A stretch of 64,000 nucleotides of DNA from NCBI GenBank assembly GCA_026636295.1, contig CP089464.1, positions 1-64,000 on the forward strand, in the 5' to 3' direction. The translations under genes and the position numbers were made by a program. The stretch's first letter is position 1; every line of letters starts with the position of its first letter. The DNA comes from Medakamo hakoo. Its lineage: Eukaryota > Chlorophyta > Trebouxiophyceae > Coccomyxaceae. The notes beneath the pieces are model-generated. The model saw nothing but the letters and a program-made list of their open reading frames with translations, was not told where the DNA came from and did not search any database. Positions 54,992-64,000 of this stretch are shown piece after piece.

Positions 54992-55168
54992 GCATCTTTG
55001 GCCGAGTTGGTCTAAGGCGCTGGTTTCAGGCGATGTCGCGGCTGGGTCGGTCGTGTGTGCGGTTGGTTGGATCCATGGTTCAACTCCTCTGCATGCACGG
55101 TCGCCCCAATCGCCGCCTGGTGAATCTACCAGTCCGGAAGGGCGTGAGTTCGAATCTCACAGGATGCA
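54992..55168 (+). tRNA. tRNA-Leu(CAG) with 96-nt intron
   Basis: Acceptor GCATCTT pairs with AGGATGC (one G-U). The D-arm is GCC/GGC. The anticodon stem CTGGT/ACCAG has loop TTCAGGT after splicing, giving anticodon CAG at 55027-55029. The intron spans about 55031-55126, at the canonical position after base 37. It has a class-II variable arm CCGGAAGGG, a T-arm GTGAGTTCGAATCTCAC and discriminator A. A TTTT run follows at about 55179. The intron itself contains GGTTCAACTCC (55077-55087), a B-box consensus match. Confidence 0.93.
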
Positions 55169-58100
55169 CGGGTTTCCCTTTTGGACGTGTGCGCGGCGGT
55201 CGGCGGGCGCGAGGGGGCGTGGGGCGGGCGGGCGGCGCACAGGCGCGGCGCGGCACGGCCGCGGGGAGGGGTGGTGGGGGGCGCGGCTTCAAGCCCGCCC
55301 CCAAGCCCCCGCTCCCTGCCTGGACCCGTCCCACGCCCGTCCGCGTGCAGCCCGTCCGAATCTCACAGGATGCACGGGTTTCCCTTTTGGACGTGTGCGC
55401 GGCGGTCGGCGGGCGCGAGGGGGCGTGGGGCGGGCGGGCGGCGCACAGGCGCGGCGCGGCACGGCCGCGGGGAGGGGTGGTGGGGGGCGCGGCTTCAAGC
55501 CCGCCCCCAAGCCCCCGCTCCCTGCCTGGACCCGTCCCACGCCCGTCCGCGTGCAGCCCGTCCGAATCTCACAGGATGCACGGGTTTCCCTTTTGGACGT
55601 GTGCGCGGCGGTCGGCGGGCGCGAGGGGGCGTGGGGCGGGCGGGCGGCGCACAGGCGCGGCGCGGCACGGCCGCGGGGAGGGGTGGTGGGGGGCGCGGCT
55701 TCAAGCCCGCCCCCAAGCCCCCGCTCCCTGCCTGGACCCGTCCCACGCCCGTCCGCGTGCAGCCCGTCCGAATCTCACAGGATGCACGGGTTTCCCTTTT
55801 GGACGTGTGCGCGGCGGTCGGCGGGCGCGAGGGGGCGTGGGGCGGGCGGGCGGCGCACAGGCGCGGCGCGGCACGGCCGCGGGGAGGGGTGGTGGGGGGC
55901 GCGGCTTCAAGCCCGCCCCCAAGCCCCCGCTCCCTGCCTGGACCCGTCCCACGCCCGTCCGCGTGCAGCCCGTCCGAATCTCACAGGATGCACGGGTTTC
56001 CCTTTTGGACGTGTGCGCGGCGGTCGGCGGGCGCGAGGGGGCGTGGGGCGGGCGGGCGGCGCACAGGCGCGGCGCGGCACGGCCGCGGGGAGGGGTGGTG
56101 GGGGGCGCGGCTTCAAGCCCGCCCCCAAGCCCCCGCTCCCTGCCTGGACCCGTCCCACGCCCGTCCGCGTGCAGCCCGTCCGAATCTCACAGGATGCACG
56201 GGTTTCCCTTTTGGACGTGTGCGCGGCGGTCGGCGGGCGCGAGGGGGCGTGGGGCGGGCGGGCGGCGCACAGGCGCGGCGCGGCACGGCCGCGGGGAGGG
56301 GTGGTGGGGGGCGCGGCTTCAAGCCCGCCCCCAAGCCCCCGCTCCCTGCCTGGACCCGTCCCACGCCCGTCCGCGTGCAGCCCGTCCGAATCTCACAGGA
56401 TGCACGGGTTTCCCTTTTGGACGTGTGCGCGGCGGTCGGCGGGCGCGAGGGGGCGTGGGGCGGGCGGGCGGCGCACAGGCGCGGCGCGGCACGGCCGCGG
56501 GGAGGGGTGGTGGGGGGCGCGGCTTCAAGCCCGCCCCCAAGCCCCCGCTCCCTGCCTGGACCCGTCCCACGCCCGTCCGCGTGCAGCCCGTCCGAATCTC
56601 ACAGGATGCACGGGTTTCCCTTTTGGACGTGTGCGCGGCGGTCGGCGGGCGCGAGGGGGCGTGGGGCGGGCGGGCGGCGCACAGGCGCGGCGCGGCACGG
56701 CCGCGGGGAGGGGTGGTGGGGGGCGCGGCTTCAAGCCCGCCCCCAAGCCCCCGCTCCCTGCCTGGACCCGTCCCACGCCCGTCCGCGTGCAGCCCGTCCG
56801 AATCTCACAGGATGCACGGGTTTCCCTTTTGGACGTGTGCGCGGCGGTCGGCGGGCGCGAGGGGGCGTGGGGCGGGCGGGCGGCGCACAGGCGCGGCGCG
56901 GCACGGCCGCGGGGAGGGGTGGTGGGGGGCGCGGCTTCAAGCCCGCCCCCAAGCCCCCGCTCCCTGCCTGGACCCGTCCCACGCCCGTCCGCGTGCAGCC
57001 CGTCCGAATCTCACAGGATGCACGGGTTTCCCTTTTGGACGTGTGCGCGGCGGTCGGCGGGCGCGAGGGGGCGTGGGGCGGGCGGGCGGCGCACAGGCGC
57101 GGCGCGGCACGGCCGCGGGGAGGGGTGGTGGGGGGCGCGGCTTCAAGCCCGCCCCCAAGCCCCCGCTCCCTGCCTGGACCCGTCCCACGCCCGTCCGCGT
57201 GCAGCCCGTCCGAATCTCACAGGATGCACGGGTTTCCCTTTTGGACGTGTGCGCGGCGGTCGGCGGGCGCGAGGGGGCGTGGGGCGGGCGGGCGGCGCAC
57301 AGGCGCGGCGCGGCACGGCCGCGGGGAGGGGTGGTGGGGGGCGCGGCTTCAAGCCCGCCCCCAAGCCCCCGCTCCCTGCCTGGACCCGTCCCACGCCCGT
57401 CCGCGTGCAGCCCGTCCGAATCTCACAGGATGCACGGGTTTCCCTTTTGGACGTGTGCGCGGCGGTCGGCGGGCGCGAGGGGGCGTGGGGCGGGCGGGCG
57501 GCGCACAGGCGCGGCGCGGCACGGCCGCGGGGAGGGGTGGTGGGGGGCGCGGCTTCAAGCCCGCCCCCAAGCCCCCGCTCCCTGCCTGGACCCGTCCCAC
57601 GCCCGTCCGCGTGCAGCCCGTCCGAATCTCACAGGATGCACGGGTTTCCCTTTTGGACGTGTGCGCGGCGGTCGGCGGGCGCGAGGGGGCGTGGGGCGGG
57701 CGGGCGGCGCACAGGCGCGGCGCGGCACGGCCGCGGGGAGGGGTGGTGGGGGGCGCGGCTTCAAGCCCGCCCCCAAGCCCCCGCTCCCTGCCTGGACCCG
57801 TCCCACGCCCGTCCGCGTGCAGCCCGTCCGAATCTCACAGGATGCACGGGTTTCCCTTTTGGACGTGTGCGCGGCGGTCGGCGGGCGCGAGGGGGCGTGG
57901 GGCGGGCGGGCGGCGCACAGGCGCGGCGCGGCACGGCCGCGGGGAGGGGTGGTGGGGGGCGCGGCTTCAAGCCCGCCCCCAAGCCCCCGCTCCCTGCCTG
58001 GACCCGTCCCACGCCCGTCCGCGTGCAGCCCGTCCGAATCTCACAGGATGCACGGGTTTCCCTTTTGGACGTGTGCGCGGCGGTCGGCGGGCGCGAGGGG

Positions 58101-58785
58101 GCGTGGGGCGGGCGGGCGGCGCACAGGCGCGGCGCGGCACGGCCGCGGGGAGGGGTGGTGGGGGGCGCGGCTTCAAGCCCGCCCCCAAGCCCCCGCTCCC
58201 TGCCTGGACCCGTCCCACGCCCGTCCGCGTGCAGCCCGTCCGAATCTCACAGGATGCACGGGTTTCCCTTTTGGACGTGTGCGCGGCGGTCGGCGGGCGC
58301 GAGGGGGCGTGGGGCGGGCGGGCGGCGCACAGGCGCGGCGCGGCACGGCCGCGGGGAGGGGTGGTGGGGGGCGCGGCTTCAAGCCCGCCCCCAAGCCCCC
58401 GCTCCCTGCCTGGACCCGTCCCACGCCCGTCCGCGTGCAGCCCGTCCGAATCTCACAGGATGCACGGGTTTCCCTTTTGGACGTGTGCGCGGCGGTCGGC
58501 GGGCGCGAGGGGGCGTGGGGCGGGCGGGCGGCGCACAGGCGCGGCGCGGCACGGCCGCGGGGAGGGGTGGTGGGGGGCGCGGCTTCAAGCCCGCCCCCAA
58601 GCCCCCGCTCCCTGCCTGGACCCGTCCCACGCCCGTCCGCGTGCAGCCCGTCCGAATCTCACAGGATGCACGGGTTTCCCTTTTGGACGTGTGCGCGGCG
58701 GTCGGCGGGCGCGAGGGGGCGTGGGGCGGGCGGGCGGCGCACAGGCGCGGCGCGGCACGGCCGCGGGGAGGGGTGGTGGGGGGCG
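55151..58785 (+). repeat. 206-bp tandem array, 17.6 copies, seeded from tRNA-Leu(CAG) 3' end
   Basis: Units start every 206 bases from 55151 to 58653 (18 starts, the last cut at 133 bases). All copies look identical by eye. Each unit begins with CGAATCTCACAGGATGCA, which is the 3' T-arm half and acceptor of the adjacent tRNA, keeps the TTTT terminator, and continues with ~180 bases of very GC-rich spacer. The first unit is continuous with the real tRNA. No unit has the A-box or anticodon half. All three plus-strand frames are stop-free across the array because the unit lacks stops and is not a multiple of three. Confidence 0.97.
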
Positions 58786-59129
<344 letters not shown>

Positions 59130-61415
59130 TCAAGCAGTGCCGCGCGGGCGGCCGCCGACGTTGGGGGGGAGCCGGCGCCGGAGGCCAATGACCTCCACGG
59201 CCTGACGACGCCCCGGTACTTCAGGGGGCTTGCGCCACACGTCACAGGCCCGGCCAAGCTTCGACTGGCAAAACTCGCGCAAGGTGGTCGTCATGTCAGA
59301 GTTTTTGCCTCGGTCCGCCGCCAGGTGATCAAACCGGCGGCCGAACCGGGGGTTGGACAGGTAGGAGGCGATCTCGGCCCGCGTCACAAGGGCACCTACG
59401 GCCCGGTCGCCGTGCGGCAGGTAATGGGAAAAGACAGCGCCCTGCAGGGCGACGTACGTGGAAGCCGAGTCGGGAACGAAAGCCTGGGCGCTCACATACT
59501 GGTCCCGGATCTTCGCGTCCGGGTAGAGGCTCGAGCCATACATGGGCTGGCCGTGGAAGGACGCCCACGACGGCACGCAGTAGTTCCAGTACCGCCCGCA
59601 AAAGCCAGTGTAGCTGTGGTACAAGTTACTTTCGAACATGTGGGCGGCCCGGGCGGTGGCGGTCTTTTGATCGGCCGCTGCCGCGGCCGCCGCCGCGGCC
59701 GAGCGGGCGGCGCCGGCTTTGGCTTTGCCTTTGCCTTTGGCGTCCGCGCCGCCGCCCGCGCCCGCGCCGGCTTCGGCTTTCACGGCAACCGCCAAGACGG
59801 AGCCGTCGGCGCCGGCGCCGGCTTCACCAGCGCCGGAGCCGCCAGCACCGGCGTCACTGGCGCCGGCGCCGGCCGAGTCGAGGTCGGAAAAGGCGGCTAG
59901 TTTCAGGTCGGCCCACGCGTGGTCGTGAATGCAAGCCCGGATCTCGGGCAAAGTCAGAGGGCGGCCCACAAAGCGCGCCACCAGGCCCGCCGCCATGCCC
60001 ACAGGCAAGTATAACACGGCGTCGGGGTGGGAGGCCAGGACGCCCTCCGCCGCGAGGAAAAAGTCGTCGCCCGCTTCCGGACCCAGCTCGCGCAGGCGGT
60101 CGACGCGGGCAGACGCGGCCGTCAAGTACGCGACCCGCCGCTCCAAAAAGTCGACCACGGATTGGCGGGCGCCATCCCAGTCGGCGCGGACGCTGCGCGC
60201 GGCGGGGACGCGGGCCGCGTCCGCCGCGTCGAGCGAGGCGACGAGCTCGTCGACCCACTCCATCACCATCCACGGCGTCGCGGTGTCGGTGTCGGCCGTC
60301 GGGTCGAGCGCGTGCGTCGCCACGTACGAGACCAAGCCCGCCGCCTGGGACACGGCACGGCACAGTTCAGCCACGTACGTCGTGTCGCCCCCACCGCCGG
60401 CGAGCAGGATGCCGATGCCTTTTTCCGCCGCGCCCAGCGTGCGGAGCAGGGGCGACCACGTGTCGGCGCCGATGGTTGGCAGGCACCGGCAGCGCCACGG
60501 CACCGCCGGCGCCTCCACGGCCACATCCTTGTTGTCCATGGCTCGCTTGACGGCGTCCATGACGAAGACGACGCCCGGGCGCTGGTCGGGCGTCTGGCGG
60601 AGCAGGCTTGGAGCCGCGCGGGCCGCGGCCGGGACGCGGCCACAAGCGCGTTGCACGGCCGTCCGGCGAGCGCCGCACCGGACTTGCTCGCAAAACAGAC
60701 GCGAGAACGGGCCGTCAGCGCGGTCCGCCACCGCGTCCAGGGGCGGTGGCTCCGCAGCGGGCTGCGCGTCCAGGCCGACGGCTTTTCCAGCGGCGATGAG
60801 GCGGGCGACGACCGCGTCCATCTGCGCGGGGGTGAAGTAGGGCTCCACGCCGCTCAGCCAGTGTGCCGGCGGCTGCTGCCCGCCCGCGCGAGGCTCATCC
60901 GCTTCCTCGTCCAGCGCAGCGCGGGCGGCGGCCGCATCGGCCGCGGCGTCCATGGGCTCCGCGCCGGCGCCGCCGCTCGGGCCGGCCGGGCCGGCGGGCG
61001 GCGACGGCGGCGCCGCGGCCAGGGCGGCGGTTTCCCCGTTTTCCACGGGCGCCACACCGTCGCCTCCGCCTCCGACAGCAGCGGTCAGGGCCGCATGAGC
61101 GGTGGGGGAGGGATGCGCGCGCTGCCGCTTGTGCGGGGATGGGGACGGGGACGGGGCCGCGTTTTCGTCCGCCTCGCCGCCGGGACCGGGGCCCGCGCCG
61201 GCGCCGCCCGCACCGCCCAGGCAAGCGGCCATGGACAGGCACAGCTGGCCAATCGGCGGGCTCGCGGCGGGCGGGCCGGACGGGCCGGACGGGCCGGGCT
61301 GGCCGCCGAGGTCGGGGGTCGGGGCGACAGGCGCGCGGCGCGCGTCCGGCAGCGGCGCGGGGTGCGGGCCGGGGCCGCCCCGGCCTTGTTGGCTGGGTGG
61401 TGGCGGGGGGTCCAT
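59130..61415 (-). CDS. Unrecognised 761-aa protein
   Basis: Single open frame with normal-looking composition over its C-terminal two-thirds. The N-terminal ~230 aa are Pro/Gly/Ala-rich (disordered) with KRQRAHPSP, a possible nuclear signal. A central region includes GVVFVMDAVKRAMDNKD, GIGILLAGGGGDTTYVAEL and TPWMVMEWVDELVASLD, then a Gly/Ala/Lys low-complexity break (KGKGKAKAGAARS). The C-terminal block is rich in aromatic residues (ESNLYHSYTGFCGRYWNYC, FHGQPMYGSSLYPDAK) and basic at the end. I recognise no family. It is divergent from the next unknown gene, with which it may form a pair. Start chosen at MDPPPP; a microsatellite lies just upstream. Confidence 0.55.
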   Translation of the reverse strand: MDPPPPPSQQGRGGPGPHPAPLPDARRAPVAPTPDLGGQPGPSGPSGPPAASPPIGQLCLSMAACLGGAGGAGAGPGPGGEADENAAPSPSPSPHKRQRAHPSPTAHAALTAAVGGGGDGVAPVENGETAALAAAPPSPPAGPAGPSGGAGAEPMDAAADAAAARAALDEEADEPRAGGQQPPAHWLSGVEPYFTPAQMDAVVARLIAAGKAVGLDAQPAAEPPPLDAVADRADGPFSRLFCEQVRCGARRTAVQRACGRVPAAARAAPSLLRQTPDQRPGVVFVMDAVKRAMDNKDVAVEAPAVPWRCRCLPTIGADTWSPLLRTLGAAEKGIGILLAGGGGDTTYVAELCRAVSQAAGLVSYVATHALDPTADTDTATPWMVMEWVDELVASLDAADAARVPAARSVRADWDGARQSVVDFLERRVAYLTAASARVDRLRELGPEAGDDFFLAAEGVLASHPDAVLYLPVGMAAGLVARFVGRPLTLPEIRACIHDHAWADLKLAAFSDLDSAGAGASDAGAGGSGAGEAGAGADGSVLAVAVKAEAGAGAGGGADAKGKGKAKAGAARSAAAAAAAAADQKTATARAAHMFESNLYHSYTGFCGRYWNYCVPSWASFHGQPMYGSSLYPDAKIRDQYVSAQAFVPDSASTYVALQGAVFSHYLPHGDRAVGALVTRAEIASYLSNPRFGRRFDHLAADRGKNSDMTTTLREFCQSKLGRACDVWRKPPEVPGRRQAVEVIGLRRRLPPNVGGRPRGTA

Positions 61416-61427
61416 GTCGAGCACGCT

Positions 61428-61466
<39 letters not shown>

Positions 61467-62244
61467 TGGGGTGGAGGACGGGTGAGTGTGGGTGGCGGAG
61501 GGATGGGCCGGCGCGCTGCAGGGCCGGCCGACGCGCTGAGCGCGCCGTGCGCCCCCGCTCCCTCCACTGTTTCGCGCGCGGCGCCGCGGGACGGCGGGAT
61601 CCGTCTCGGACGGCGTAAGCGCGTCTCCCACCCCGCATCGGCTGGTCCAGTGTCAGGCCTCTCCCGTCCGCTGTCCCACAGCGCCGCCGAGGCGAGGTGG
61701 GCACTGCCGGCGCTGGCGGCGAGTTAAAACGTGCAGCGGCCCGGCCGCGCGGCGCCGCGAAAGAAAAGCCGCGGCCGCGGCGGCCCCGGGCAGCCGGCGA
61801 CCCACTCCCCACTTGCGACCCGCGGACGAGTACCTTTTGGCAGGGTTTGGGGAGGTGCGGTGGGCCCCGAACGTGGAGCGCGGTGTTTTTTTTTTCGTTC
61901 GCCCCCGCGGAAGAGAGACAGAAAAGGAGGTGTGGGGCCGCCGGCCTTCACTCCCCTTCAAACCACACGGAGGAGAACAAAGAAGAAAACCGCGTGCGGC
62001 GAGGTGGAAGACTCCCACCCCGCTCCCCGCAACACATCCTTTCAGGGCGCCAGAGGTACGGCCATGCCCAGGGCAGGGCGTGCGACCGCCGCGGACGGAG
62101 TTTCGAGGCGTGGGCGTGACGCGCCGCCGGCGCGAGCGGGCACGGCGCGCGCGACGTCCGCCAATGCCGAGGGGCGCGGCGCGCGCGACGTCTTCTGCCC
62201 AATGCCCTCACCGCCGCCCTCCACACACAGGCCTCGCCGAAGCC
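61416..62244. other. Intergenic region between two divergent unknown genes, with GT microsatellite
   Basis: 829 bases. It holds a (GT)n run at 61429-61463, a T-tract followed by CGTTCG at 61884-61900, and a local direct repeat of GGCGCGGCGCGCGCGACGTC-like sequence around 62140-62190. An open frame continuous with the next gene starts at 61813, so an N-terminal extension of that gene is possible but its composition looks non-coding. Confidence 0.5.
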
Positions 62245-64000
62245 ATGGACCCGGCCCTCGGCGACCACCACCGCCAGGTTGTGCGTAGCAAGTACGGCCG
62301 GGCCGTGGTGGTGTCGTCTCTTGGCCACCCCGGGCGCACCGACCGCGTCCTGTCCTCAGAGCCCTCCTCAGAGCCCAGAGAGCACATCCAGGTACAGCAC
62401 ATCCATTGTTTTCTTCTCTTTTCGGCGGGGGTCGCGCCCGTAGTTTTGTCCGGGGGGTTGCAGGTCGCACGGAGCGTGAGCGTGGACGCGGCGGGCGCCG
62501 CGACGGCCGGCCGCCGGCAAGAAAAAACGTCTCCACTCACGCCCTCCAAACCACAAACAACGCTAGCTTGACAACGAAACCGGCGCCGGCAACACCGCCG
62601 CCCGCCTGGTCCGCCTCTCCCGCCCTACCAACGTCGGCGAGCGCTGGGCTACGCACGCTGCCACCACAGACGCGGTCGTCGCGCTGGTGAAGCCGGTCTC
62701 GCAGGAGTGGACGTCGTGTCTAGGTACGACCGTCCTCCCCACCGCCGACGCTCCGCTCCACAAATACGACGTGTTTGTCCGCAACGAGGCCGACGAGCGC
62801 GGCTATTTCATGGAGGTGATGGGCCCTGGCGTCACGTTATTCGTCTGCAAGCCGGACCGGCTGTCCCGGCACCTGCCCGCCTTCAACGCCCTGATGCGGC
62901 GGACGGCGGCCAAGGGCGGCGCCTTGGTCTGTGACACTGGCACGGACGGCGTCGCCGCCCTCGTGTCCGGCTCCAATAACCACATCACGGCGGACGCACG
63001 CCAGTGGCGCAAAGTTTTGGAGGCTGGGCGCGTGGACGCGGCGTGCGCGCGCGGCGAGGTCGTGGGCGGCGACGACGCCACCATGGACCTGTGGATGACG
63101 CAAACCGCGCCGGGCGCGCCGGGCGCGGATGCCAGCGCCGGCGATGAACGCGCCGCGTCGGACGATGAGGAAGCCGCCGGTTTAGAGGCCGCCTTACGCG
63201 GGTTCGCCGTCGAGAAGGAAGACGGCTGGCACGCTGCGGTGGAGGACGTGGAGGGCGATGGGGCGCCCCGCTCGCTCGACGCGGTGCAAGCGGCCCTGCT
63301 GGACCAGCTGCCTGCGCAGTTGGCTGCGCTGCGCGCGCGCCTGGGCGAGGTCGCGGAACAACCGCCGGGTGGCTCGGGCCAGGGGCCGGGTGCGGCGGCC
63401 GCGCCGCACCTGGCCCTGCCACCGGGCGGGCGCCGCAACGCGTTGCGCGTCCCGCTGCTGCGGGGCGAGCGCCGCGACGCGCAGAGCGAGGGGCCGCAGC
63501 GGTTGGTGCGCGTGCCGCTCTACACGGCCCGCAACGCCCTGTACGCGCTGACCACCCAGGGCGCGCTGGACGACGGCCTGAAACAAGCTGCGGCTGCCCT
63601 GGGCCGCGCCGCGGGATCGAGCCCGGGCGAGGTCGCGGACTGGCTGGTCAGCGAGCTGGCCAGAGTCCGCGCGGTGATCGACGAGTCGACCGCGCGCGTC
63701 GCGCTTGGCCCGGACTGGCAGCCGCCGCCGCCGGCGCGGCCGCCGCGCGAGGAAGCCGCGTCCGGCCTGGAGTACGCCGCCACTGACGACGCCAAGGCGG
63801 CCCGCCGGGACTTCGCCAAGTGCGCCCGTTCCATCGTCACGTTTGGCGACCTGCAAAACGCGCTGTGTGTCGCCGCCGCCGAACTGTGGTTCTTGATGGA
63901 CGACGCGCACCGCGAGGCCCAGGCCCCGCCGGTCGACTCCGACCCACTGGCCCGGGCCCCGCCGGTCGACTCCGACCCACAGCCTGGCCGTGTCCAGGCC
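62245..64000 (+). CDS. Unrecognised protein, N-terminal part (runs off window)
   Basis: Two predicted exons: 62245-62391 (49 codons, phase 0) and 62567 onward, open to the window end (>525 aa). The N-terminus has MDPALGDHHRQVV and GRAVVVSSL. The second exon includes KYDVFVRNEADERGYFMEV and VTLFVCKPDRLSRHLPAF. The DRLSR string and following GGALVCDT faintly resemble the serine-recombinase core, but the N-terminal catalytic Ser region is not evident, so no function is assigned. Later parts are acidic and Ala-rich with RLVRVPLYTARNALYALTTQ. A 30-bp direct repeat near the window edge encodes APPVDSDP twice. The C-terminus is not in the window. Confidence 0.5.

Noticed and set aside
55289-58424. 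Series of identical 83-aa minus-strand ORFs every 206 bases
   Set aside because: By-product of the tandem array; each simply restates the unit.
55151-58785. CRISPR-like array
   Set aside because: There is no alternation of short repeats and unique spacers; the whole 206-bp unit is repeated. The genome is eukaryotic.
62245-64000. Calling the right-end gene a serine recombinase
   Set aside because: Only a short DRLSR-like string matches. The catalytic Ser region and the order of motifs are not visible.

Overview
The window begins with degenerate CCCTAAA-type telomere repeats (1-40), so it is a chromosome end of a nuclear genome. It is very GC-rich by eye. Most genes have short GT-AG introns, usually with GTGAG or GTGCG donors, and neighbouring genes mostly alternate strands. 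Several genes point to a photosynthetic, probably green-lineage, microalga: the plastid-targeting ankyrin factor AKR2, the thylakoid-lumen cyclophilin CYP38, a DWARF27-type carotenoid isomerase, an ABCI12/EcfT plastid transporter subunit and ferredoxin-type nitrite reductase. I cannot name the species.

Layout, left to right. 0.4-4.6 kb: an intron-rich secreted beta-propeller-like protein. 5.3-14.5 kb: a complete nitrate-assimilation cluster made of the NRT2 nitrate transporter, ferredoxin-nitrite reductase and NAD(P)H nitrate reductase. NRT2 and nitrite reductase share a 213-bp bidirectional promoter that contains a perfect inverted repeat. 14.7-31.6 kb: housekeeping genes, namely FCP1/CPL-type CTD phosphatase, VPS15, a small PQ-loop protein, ABCI12, TFIIF-alpha, a hotdog thioesterase, an NDC1-like nucleoporin, a His-rich coiled-coil membrane protein and a 77-aa membrane protein. 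31.9-50.9 kb: PP2A B56, a methyltransferase-riboflavin kinase fusion, an adenylyl/guanylyl cyclase with a voltage-sensor-like domain, glutathione peroxidase, an MFS transporter, AKR2, ZNRD2-like, WDR20-like, a small membrane protein and CYP38.

51.2-58.8 kb holds two tRNA-Leu genes (AAG on the minus strand; CAG on the plus strand, with a 96-nt intron). Each is followed on its 3' side by tandem repeats whose unit begins inside the T-arm of that tRNA. After the AAG gene there are two diverged ~180-bp units. After the CAG gene there are about 17.6 apparently identical 206-bp units. A hypothetical protein, D27 and NAA50 lie between the two tRNAs. A long CA microsatellite and two divergently transcribed unrecognised genes fill 58.9-64 kb, and the last gene runs off the window.

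The nitrate genes form one pathway: uptake, nitrate to nitrite in the cytosol, nitrite to ammonium in the plastid. The most unusual signals are the paired tRNA-seeded repeat arrays, the self-complementary intron architecture, the S4-bearing cyclase and the methyltransferase-riboflavin kinase fusion. Gene models with introns were spliced by eye from reading frame, phase and GT/AG, so exon edges are predictions.
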